Shown: piece by piece, positions 60,501-64,000 of the stretch
Numbering within the stretch: the stretch's first letter is position 1
How the letters are laid out: every line of letters starts with the position of its first letter
DNA from: Antedon bifida
Taxonomy: Eukaryota > Echinodermata > Crinoidea > Comatulida > Antedonidae
Direction of reading: 5' to 3'
DNA: 64,000 nt
Assembly: GCA_963402885.1 (NCBI GenBank)
Contig: OY727098.1
Span: 22,554,717 to 22,618,716, forward strand
Made by a program: the position numbers and the translations under genes
The notes under the pieces: generated by a model
Databases searched by the model: none
What the model saw: the letters and a program-made list of their open reading frames with translations, nothing else
Told to the model about the DNA's origin: nothing

Positions 60501-63041
60501 CTGTTTATCTGTTTAGAATAACGTCTTAATCAGCGTTCACTAATTTACTTCAGAAGCCAATGTTTCTGTGATTAATTTGTTTTAATTTTTCTCATTAAAA
60601 TAGTTGCGTTGTGGGCATTTATTATTGATATATGAATATAGAAACTTTAATCTTTTTATGGACATCATTACTAAGTTTTTTTAATTCAAATTTCACCATA
60701 TTATCATTATAACTATCATTGTAAAATAATCCATCATATTCAATATTATTGCTTATCATTAATAAGATCAATTTTATTTTCTGATTTCAACATTAAATGT
60801 TGATAGAGTATCTATCAATATTATCGATATCATTGTGATTATTTTTATTTCTTATCTACACAAATATTATTTTTATTTATTTCATACGCATCCAACAGCA
60901 AGCATCCAACTTGCCAATAATACAGGATAGAATAACTATATTATAATTTATCGTACTGTATTTATAAACTGATTCTCATTTAAGCTTAGAGGAGTGAAGT
61001 TGAAAGAGTTGGAGTTACAACCCTGGCACTAGGTCAGAATTGAACCCTGGACCTTGGGATTGGAGGCAAACAAGTTCCACTACATTATTTTCAGCATCAT
61101 CATTACTATTGACATTTTATCATTAAATGTTGATATCTATAGAGTAGTTACATCCAGCTTTCTATAAACATCTGTCTAATCCACTGTGATCTGCCATTGA
61201 TAATACGTTAATAAGAACATGAAGCGACGGCATAAAAATTTGATTTGTTGCTACTTGTTCGCATTCCATTAACGGCACGTGAGAGCAATCATCCGATAAA
61301 CATGCTTCAAATTCTGTTATGCAATTCCAATTTAAAAATTGGGTCGTTGGTGAACTTCTTTTACAAATGAGTCATCCTCGTTTAGCATTTACGATGTTGA
61401 TTAAGTCTGAATACAACTATTTGAAAAGAAAATTACATTTCATTAATCTTGCATTTTATAATTGGTTTAATTAATTTCAACAAATATCTTGTCTATAAAT
61501 TGTCTATAATTTTTAATTGGATTGCCGGTAAATAATACTGATTCTAATAGTTTAAGGTTGCCTTGAATCTCATAACCTTAATAAAGACTTCAATCATAAT
61601 GTTGAGATGGCTGTTATCATAGTTGAAGGTGAAAAGATACAGTAAAACCAGCGAAAAAGAACCCTCAAACCGCTTTTTTTCAATCCCTAAAGTGAAAGAT
61701 AAATTCATAACGAAAAGCAGAACTTATGTCCAAATGTAATCCTCATGGGGAATTAAATTGGGCAATTAGCCCTGCATTTTAAATCCCATAGGATTATGCA
61801 TCACTTGTGCTCAACAGCTAACCCTAAAACATGTTATTTTGGGCCACACTGGCCTACATTCATTGCCCATGAGATTGCACCAAAGCAAGTGATCATCTCA
61901 TCAAGGAGTATAGTGTACATTATATGCAGACATGTACACTACCGCAGCACGTAGAACAGTCATGTCTTTTATTTGCTAATATTACAATTTTAAAATAATT
62001 TTTGATAATCATTATTTTAGTTTAATAACCCAAACAATGATAATCATAATAATATAGTTGACAAAAGCAAATATGGAAAGATAAAAATGGTGAAATAAAA
62101 CATTCCATGTTAATGTTTTAAAATATCAACTTAATTTTATATCAACCTCAAATTTAGTTTTCAAGGAAAAATATGTATACCAACAACTTTCAGATCATGA
62201 AATAATTGTACACGACTGTAAATAGCAGGAATAAAGTAAGATAAAAAATAGTTAAAAATAAATTAGTATTGTTGTTGTGGCGAAAAATGTAAAGATTATT
62301 TCACAATCCACTATAACAAACCTCTCGAGATGATGTTACTACTGTAGAATGCTATTGAATTAGCGATAGAATAAAATGTAGATATTAAATTTTATATTGC
62401 ATTACATGACTACCTGGGAGGATTTCATAAGAGGAATATTTGAACGCAATATTAATATGATATAAGATATTTTTAGAATGAGATAATGAAGAAATGTAGT
62501 AAGATCGATTTGTAAGATTTATGACATTTATGTTTTAAAGCCTTTTTGCGTTTTGAGTTTTGATTTATTCTAACATGATTACATTTAGAAATGTTTTCAT
62601 TTTTTCATGTATACCAGAATTTTTCTACGAATACTTGATTTTTAAAGAACTGCTCTAAAAGAAATACACAGCTTTTTGTACAAAAATATCAAACCAATTG
62701 TATTCGATGAGACATATGTTTTTAACAAGCAATGTACCCATATTTGTATGTTTAGTGAAAATTTATATGCAGAGATTATTGAAGATTATTTAAAATGTTT
62801 ATTTGGCATCTATGTCAAGCTTCTTAAATTCATAGCACATTACTTTGTCATCTTTTCCAAATTAATGTAAACATATGACAGATCTGTTGACCTTTTAATG
62901 ATATTTTCTGTTTAAAGCCTTCATTATTACAAATATGATATGAAATTCTCAGCTGTTTATATCTATCTTGTTATTTCAGTAAGCATGGAAGGAAGGTGGC
63001 ATCACCAGTTCTTCCTAGGGCACACTCACCTGTTTCCCAAG
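23051..63041 (+). CDS. MAST: MAST-family kinase, N-terminal region with SAM domain (3'-partial)
   Basis: Exons: 23051-23317, 51459-51752, 55123-55146, 60409-60437, 62980-63041. These give 225 codons plus one base, and the gene continues past 64000. MAST proteins are AGC-type microtubule-associated kinases with DUF1908, kinase and PDZ domains; those lie to the right, outside the window. Recognition rests on the conserved N-terminal order: RPLSVDE, RRGSLG, SNLLRVR, LGQSAPSL, KEFGVTRRGS, RK and SPVLPRAHSP, which parallels vertebrate MAST2/MAST4 (RQLSED, RRGSLG, SNLVRMR, LGQSAPSL, KELSLPRRGS, LPRPHSP). RRGS and RPLS are candidate 14-3-3 or basophilic-kinase sites. Residues about 20-70 form a SAM domain, unusual for this family. 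The first intron is 28 kb. Confidence 0.85.
23396..23630 (-). repeat. Repeat fragment next to the SAM exon
   Basis: This is CpG-bearing, non-coding sequence with words such as GGATAAGGCAACGCGGAAAG, GAGCTGGCCACCCTACC and CAGCTGATAAATACCTGGTTG that resemble conserved SINE/LINE body segments of marine animals. Orientation and family are not certain. Confidence 0.35.
23820..24042 (-). mobile_element. Composite SINE: 5S rRNA-like head followed by tRNA-like module
   Basis: Read on the minus strand from 24042: CGGTTCTCATAAGATCACGA, AAGTTAAGCAATG, TTGGGCCCGGTT, CTGGATGGGAGACCG, TCTGGGACTATCGAGTGTTG. These are the successive conserved blocks of 5S rRNA (A box, intermediate element, C box) over 83 nt (24042-23960). 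Directly behind it is a second promoter-like module with GATGGTGTAATAATATCGG (A-box-like) and GGGTTCGAGCC (B box, 23892-23903). The first about 25 nt of 5S rRNA are missing. It is a 5S-derived (SINE3-type) element with a tRNA-like part. Confidence 0.7.
23960..24042 (-). pseudogene. 5S rRNA-derived sequence
   Basis: 83 nt match internal 5S rRNA with indels and substitutions. The 5' end and the closing stem are absent, so it is not a functional 5S gene. The internal control region words are retained. Confidence 0.75.
24061..24130 (-). repeat. Dispersed repeat 'CAGAGACAAGAAACCTGTTG', copy 1
   Basis: About 70 bp here and at 25186-25251 share TGTA(T/C)GGTAAAAGGAGA, TTGC(T/C)TCTCTACAC and AACAGGTTTCTTGTCTCTGG. 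Copy 1 borders the composite SINE; both copies share orientation. Confidence 0.7.
24503..24540. repeat. (ACC)n(ATC)n microsatellite
   Basis: Several ACC units pass into about nine ATC units. Confidence 0.95.
24692..24983. mobile_element. Possible 290-bp TIR element
   Basis: GGATCTGTTTCTGCTGCAT at the left faces CACAGCAGAAACAGGATT at the right, an inverted repeat of about 14 bp. A third copy, CCTGTTTCTACTGCA, lies internally at 24901. No target duplication is evident. Confidence 0.4.
25186..25251 (-). repeat. Dispersed repeat 'CAGAGACAAGAAACCTGTTG', copy 2
   Basis: Same family as 24061-24130, about 1.1 kb downstream; it differs by a few substitutions and a short indel in ACAC(G/C)AACA. Confidence 0.7.
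25252..26480. other. MAST intron 1, AT-rich stretch
   Basis: Two direct GTAGAGGTTTA words (25579, 25646) bracket a CpG-containing 70-bp block. Otherwise no gene, RNA or element is recognisable. Confidence 0.45.
26698..26739 (+). CDS. MAST: Candidate alternative first exon of MAST (MVDLRKKRGSIVSM)
   Basis: An ATG opens 14 codons, MVDLRKKRGSIVSM, ending exactly at a donor (ATG/GTAAAT) in phase 0, compatible with the exon at 51459. The upstream 200 bp (26500-26697) are richer in CpG than the surrounding intron. KKRGS would be a basophilic phosphosite. This would give a SAM-less isoform. It is inference from phase and context only. Confidence 0.4.
27447..27796. repeat. Recent 175-bp tandem duplication
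   Basis: Two adjacent copies (27447-27621, 27622-27796) differ at only a few positions, e.g. CTGTAGTACTAGGCC versus CTGTACTACTAGGCC and AGAAAAAAAGAT versus AGAAAACAAGAT. The unit contains AGGCCTAGAGTACA and TACTTATTATTTTG. Confidence 0.93.
28770..28904 (+). CDS. Candidate alternative first exon (45 codons, phase 0)
   Basis: An ATG preceded by an in-frame TAG opens 45 codons (starting MLSLMCVLGQWASKL, with GGFGNWVTK and ending AFDHK), ending at AAG/GTAAGT, a consensus donor, in phase 0. No known domain is recognised. It may be a MAST first exon or a chance frame. Confidence 0.28.
28905..31262. other. MAST intron 1, AT-rich stretch
   Basis: It contains repeat copy 2 of the GGGGACACC family (30636-30770) and no convincing exons. 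Minus-strand open frames near 29626-29808 and 30494-30902 have no splice or family support. Confidence 0.45.
30636..30770 (+). repeat. Dispersed 'GGGGACACC' repeat, copy 2
   Basis: CCCTTAAGGGGACACCTTGA, then AACAAAGTGTTCCTTGAATA, and TTGTCCCCAAAGAAAGGGTT near the end. Word order matches copies 1 and 3. Confidence 0.5.
31263..31402. mobile_element. PIF/Harbinger-like MITE, copy 2 (140 bp)
   Basis: TTCTGTCTACACTATCAAAC at the left and GTTTGATAGTGTAGACAGAG at the right match the termini of the element at 16754-16881. Internal GGACACGATGACATCATATC corresponds to copy 1 with substitutions. The left end has diverged and the TWA duplication is no longer exact (TAA/TAG). Confidence 0.75.
31403..36263. 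other. MAST intron 1, AT-rich stretch
   Basis: No exon is recognisable. 34601-34660 carries a repeat fragment shared with 58815-58870 (CTGGTGGTAAAACAAGTCTT then CTCTGATAAGGACTAT). At 32510-32560 a minus-strand CTTCTGATGAAAACACATGA...ACATCGAAAATTC resembles a Penelope-type tail, weakly. 35215-35400 has mixed-composition repeat-like sequence. Confidence 0.4.
34601..34660 (+). repeat. Dispersed repeat fragment (AACAAGTCTTCTC), copy 1
   Basis: TTCTGGTGGTAAAACAAGTC followed by TTCTCTGATAAGGACTATC matches 58815-58870 at most positions; likely the 3' part of a SINE or LINE family. Confidence 0.55.
36264..36388 (+). repeat. Dispersed 'GGGGACACC' repeat, copy 3
   Basis: GTAGAACTTCTCCCTTGTGA GGGGACACTGTGAA at the left and AGAGGGGCTCTATTGTAT at the right, whose complement (ACAATAGAGCCCCTCT) resembles the left end, suggesting a MITE-type inverted terminus for the family. 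Confidence 0.5.
36389..40200. other. MAST intron 1, AT-rich stretch
   Basis: No exon or complete element is recognisable. A CpG-bearing patch at 39262-39300 (GCGAGCGTGTGCGTGAACGT) stands out from its surroundings and might be regulatory. Confidence 0.4.
40225..40305. promoter_or_regulatory. Candidate intronic enhancer: two POU octamer-like sites and TGACCC half-sites
   Basis: ATATGCAAATAA (canonical octamer ATGCAAAT, about 40228-40237) and ATTTGCAAAT (about 40286-40296) flank TGACCCACGTACTATGACCC, two direct TGACC half-sites of the nuclear-receptor type. The clustering in AT-rich intron is suggestive; function is inference. Confidence 0.3.
40884..41034 (-). mobile_element. tRNA-derived SINE, family E, copy 1
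   Basis: The complement shows CCAAGGTCCAGGGTTCAATC (B box) and a tail with CCTGTAATTGGCAAGATTCT and TGATGCATATGAAATAAA. The copy at 60876-61086 has the same layout. Confidence 0.65.
41327..41540 (+). mobile_element. tRNA-derived SINE, family A, copy 2
   Basis: Same family as 13540-13772, plus strand, with about 20 nt missing inside the tRNA-like head between the TGGCTTGGTGG word and CCTGGGTTCAAGTCCC. It ends ATGGTTTAAAAAAAAAAAA. Confidence 0.8.
41541..42800. other. MAST intron 1, AT-rich stretch
   Basis: The 67-codon open frame at 42197-42400 is hydrophobic and unlike any family I know. No other feature is seen. Confidence 0.4.
42818..42885. repeat. Foldback able to form a three-way junction
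   Basis: A perfect 11-bp outer stem (TATGTGAGTAA 42818-42828 / TTACTCACATA 42875-42885) encloses two similar hairpins: GTGTCCA-GTGA-TGGACAC (42830-42847, perfect) and GTGTCCA-GTGAG-TGGACGC (42855-42873, one G-U). The two halves are also complementary to each other, so one long hairpin is an alternative. It may be a MITE remnant or a structured RNA. Confidence 0.85.
43080..43286 (+). CDS. Candidate alternative first exon (69 codons, phase 0)
   Basis: The frame starts MMPHTYQNIKLTDK and runs 69 codons to CTACAG-type TTACAG/GTAATT in phase 0. It contains CLFCSSDESKHF but no recognisable domain. Composition looks more coding-like than neighbouring frames. Same phase logic as the other candidates. 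Confidence 0.3.
43672..43815 (+). mobile_element. tRNA-derived SINE, family B
   Basis: A tRNA-like head begins GGGCGTGTGGCGCAGTGTGT, has B box GAGGTTCGAATCC, and ends CTCTCGCCGCA. It is followed by a body CCTTGGGCAAGATACTTTAC ... CCACCCAGGTGTATAAATGG that resembles the conserved central domain of widespread animal SINE superfamilies. The head is well preserved and could look like a tRNA to a scanner, but stems are incomplete. Confidence 0.8.
44953..45273 (-). other. Unassigned minus-strand open frame
   Basis: An open frame of about 102 codons (first Met at 45222, 89 aa) includes LAAGTTLSNSTQKKAQMTLF, MQERTLAWYRMVQKRQQY and ends LLERTMM. It is polar, K/Q-rich and less AT-biased than typical chance frames here. 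There is no recognised domain. It may be a fragment of a transposon-encoded protein or an exon of an antisense gene. Confidence 0.25.
45801..45875 (+). CDS. MAST: Candidate alternative first exon in a CpG-rich island (25 codons)
   Basis: ATG at 45801 opens MNPTIVRPLHARRPRAQ and eight more codons, ending GTG/GTAAGT, a strong donor, in phase 0. The block 45765-45880 is strikingly CpG-rich (GCGCGCCGACCCCGGGCGCA) in a very AT-rich intron, the strongest sign of an internal promoter here. The leader is arginine-rich. Spliced to 51459 it would give a SAM-less MAST. Confidence 0.42.
48388..48477 (+). CDS. Candidate alternative first exon (30 codons, phase 0)
   Basis: The frame starts MFFTNLLKDMDYLG and ends VGE at GAG/GTAACA in phase 0. 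Two small hairpins precede the ATG (AATGATAGAT...ATCTATCATT at 48334-48357; ATATCTCA...TGAGATAT ending at 48388). No domain is recognised; weak candidate. Confidence 0.22.
50445..50515 (-). mobile_element. tRNA-like SINE head, family D
   Basis: The complement shows TTTGTGGTCTAGGTAGGAAC (A-box-like) and GGTTGTGGGTTCTAGCCC (B box). Stems do not close as a tRNA gene. Confidence 0.5.
51459..51752 (+). CDS. MAST: MAST exon with RRGSLG / LGQSAPSL motifs
   Basis: This 98-codon exon is phase 0 at both ends (TTCCTCAG/TCT ... CTG/GTAAGT). It begins SDFDDELHAVEAQTK, contains RPLSVDETKCARRGSLGMG and a Ser/Asn-rich middle (SVNVNASFQNSTTN), and ends SSNLLRVRQMLGQSAPSLGP with SL. The block is the best evidence for MAST identity. 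Because it begins in phase 0 it can accept any upstream exon that ends in phase 0. Confidence 0.9.
51753..55122. other. MAST intron 2
   Basis: AT-rich intron without recognisable genes or complete elements. A 66-codon frame at 53242 lacks a proper donor. Confidence 0.45.
55123..55146 (+). CDS. MAST: 24-nt in-frame microexon of MAST (PSASFQLL)
   Basis: TGTTGTATAG/CCTTCAGCC...TTACTG/GTAGGT defines eight codons, PSASFQLL, phase 0 on both sides. Without it the flanking exons join as APSLGPSL-KEFGVTRRG, which has exactly the spacing of vertebrate APSLTASL-KELSLPRRG. The microexon therefore looks like an optional insertion, like neural microexons in vertebrates. No transcript evidence is available. 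Confidence 0.65.
55695..55739. repeat. Poly-G / G-rich purine tract
   Basis: G18 followed by AAAGAGGGGGAAAGGGGAAA and GGGGGGG. The G-runs could form a G-quadruplex on the plus strand. Confidence 0.95.
56974..57021 (+). CDS. MAST: Candidate short-isoform first exon of MAST (MDNSPYSSSDLLLEIW)
   Basis: ATG at 56974 opens 16 codons, MDNSPYSSSDLLLEIW, ending TGG/GTAAGT in phase 0, ready to join KEFGVTRRGS at 60409. From memory, vertebrate MAST3 also begins with a short leader directly before its KEL...RRG segment, so this position is biologically sensible. Upstream 56100-56300 is CpG-enriched (ACCAACCGCGTAGACC, GTCTGCGGTTG). Confidence 0.42.
57637..57800. repeat. Local direct repeat, copy 1
   Basis: About 160 bp starting TATATCATCAAAGACAATCT and including CCACTGTCTCGACTGGTCAT recur at 58002-58160 with small indels. 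Both lie in the MAST intron between the short-isoform first exon and 60409. Confidence 0.9.
58002..58160. repeat. Local direct repeat, copy 2
   Basis: Near-identical to 57637-57800, offset about 365 bp. A TATAT(C)CAT/CAGTAAYATAGTTTA word at 57961 and 58160 flanks the copy, suggesting the duplication breakpoint. Confidence 0.9.
58815..58870 (+). repeat. Dispersed repeat fragment (AACAAGTCTTCTC), copy 2
   Basis: TTCTGATGGTGGAACAAGTC then TTCTCAGATAATGACTATAG; partner of 34601-34660. Confidence 0.55.
59458..59525 (-). mobile_element. tRNA-like SINE head, family C
   Basis: The complement reads AGCCCTAGTGGTCTAATGGT, then ATGGTTTGAATCCTGGTCAA, with well-formed A- and B-box words. The fragment at 15647-15690 shares the first part. 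Confidence 0.6.
60409..60437 (+). CDS. MAST: MAST 29-nt exon (KEFGVTRRG)
   Basis: TTTTTCAG/AAAGAATTTGGT ... AGGAAG/GTGAGT encodes KEFGVTRRG plus two bases of the next codon (AG/T, Ser). It matches the conserved KE(L/F)...RRGS segment of MAST N-termini, a likely basophilic phosphorylation site completed by the Ser at the junction. Confidence 0.85.
60876..61086 (-). mobile_element. tRNA-derived SINE, family E, copy 2
   Basis: The complement shows AGTGGAACTTGTTTGCCTCC and CCAGGGTTCAATTCTGACC; the body and the ATTTATTTCATACGCATCCA tail match 40884-41034. Confidence 0.65.
61087..62979. other. MAST intron before exon 62980
   Basis: AT-rich intron with no recognised gene or element. Confidence 0.45.
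62980..63041 (+). CDS. MAST: MAST exon (KHGRKVASPVLPRAHSPVSQ)
   Basis: TTATTTCAG/T-AAG-CAT ... CAA-G/GTAAGA. The encoded KHGRKVASPVLPRAHSPVSQ corresponds to the RK...SP-LPR-HSP segment of vertebrate MAST proteins. It ends in phase 1; the next exon is outside the window. Confidence 0.87.
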
Positions 63042-64000
63042 GTAAGAACATAATTATGTAATTGTTTAATGATCAAAGAATGTTATCCTCAAGTCTTTAC
63101 AGCAGATGTAGTGACTCAGGCACATTCCCACCCTAGAATCTTAAACAAAAAACCTCAACGTGGTAGCACATCTTGTTACTCATCCCCACCCAGGATTTTG
63201 AAGACAAAAAGAGAGCGAAAAAAAAAAAGAGTAGTATCCCTTACCTAAGAAATGGTCTGAATGAGGAGCTTACTGTATCATCATGGAGGTATAAATACCT
63301 CCATGATCTATTTAGAGAAACGAATAATCTAGGAAATAGTAAAAATAGTTCCATAAAATAGATCTATAGCTTGCCTCACTTTTTATTTCTAAAAGGGAGA
63401 AACAATCTCTGTTTTTACAAACATCAGTGCAAACAGGCTCTTGGAACAATATTGCATATACTTCAGCAACGAATCTATAAACAAAAACGTCACCAATCCA
63501 TATAATGTATTTTCTTTGTTGTTCCTTTTTTCACTGTAATTTATCCAGCAATTTTGTGAATAGCGACTGTATGTTTTGTACATACAGCTAAACAAAGAAA
63601 GACATAATAATATTTTTAAAAGAACTTCCAATTGTCATTTATCGATTTAATCTCCCAAAATGTTAACATTTGATTGAGTTGATAAGCAGCATGACATTGG
63701 CCTTTTGATGATTCATTGCTTTTATGATACCATATTACCAGCAACAAAGCTTAATATCAAATATTTTCATTTCTACCATCACTGTACAGTCAACACCATT
63801 TATATTATTATTTGTAATATCTATTTTGCATATTGCTTTACATTTTTACAGGGGTTCTTTTTTTCCATAAAAAGTGACACTTGTAAACGTAAGCAATTGG
63901 AGATAAGATAGATTTAGGCTTTAGCCTACTACAGTAGTATAAGATGAATATGATTTGCTTAGTTAGGCCTATTTACTAGCACTTTCAGGTCATTAGTTTG
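63042..64000. other. MAST intron after exon 62980 (runs off the window)
   Basis: AT-rich intron with the palindrome at 63281-63306 and a poly-A/purine run near 63213-63230. The next MAST exon is not in the window. Confidence 0.45.
63281..63306. repeat. TCATGGAGGTAT hairpin, copy 2
   Basis: Perfect 12-bp arms TCATGGAGGTAT / ATACCTCCATGA are separated by only AA. It shares the CATGGAGGTA core with 15727-15755. Confidence 0.9.

Noticed and set aside
1-64000. CRISPR arrays, bacterial operons, ribosome binding sites or phage features
   Set aside because: The window is eukaryotic with spliced genes; the direct repeats present are tandem duplications and microsatellites without regular spacers.

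Overview
This is a eukaryotic, AT-rich, repeat-laden window whose genes are broken into short phase-consistent exons with GT-AG introns. The protein families (Vasa with four CCHC knuckles, a MAST-type kinase), the abundance of the palindromic word AGGCCTA/TAGGCCT, and the mixture of tRNA- and 5S-derived SINEs, Penelope-like tails and DNA-transposon MITEs fit a marine invertebrate deuterostome. An echinoderm is favoured, but this is an inference and not proven by the sequence.

Layout. (1) 168-7470, minus strand: the 5' half of a vasa/DDX4 germline helicase gene. Eight coding exons give 337 residues: the start MADDWDT, a glycine/FG-rich linker with an internal 43-residue duplication, four CCHC zinc knuckles, and the segment just before the helicase core. 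The core itself lies beyond position 1. A spliced non-coding first exon near 7328-7470 is likely, so the 5' intron (4004-7327) would hold a 1.3-kb hAT-like element and a truncated FLYWCH-MULE transposase gene. (2) 8880-16740, plus strand: a complete PPM/PP2C-like phosphatase gene (465 aa, six coding exons, one GC-AG intron). One of its introns contains an antisense tRNA-Ala(CGC) gene; another contains a 488-bp element with long, nearly perfect terminal inverted repeats. (3) 16741-21640: gene-free, with two MITE-like foldbacks and a hairpin plus GTCGG-repeat element end. (4) 21640-64000 (continues to the right), plus strand: the 5' end of a microtubule-associated serine/threonine kinase (MAST) gene. 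Its first recognised coding exon encodes a SAM domain, which is not a standard MAST domain. A 28-kb intron follows, then exons with MAST-diagnostic motifs (RRGSLG, SNL-R-R, LGQSAPSL, KEF...RRGS, LPRAHSP), including a 24-nt in-frame microexon.

The main discovery candidates are the SAM-MAST architecture, a set of short ATG-plus-donor exons inside the MAST introns that all end in phase 0 and could be alternative first exons, the optional microexon, a composite 5S-rRNA/tRNA SINE, and a 68-nt foldback able to form a three-way junction. Most of the remaining sequence is AT-rich intron carrying SINEs, MITEs and local duplications.
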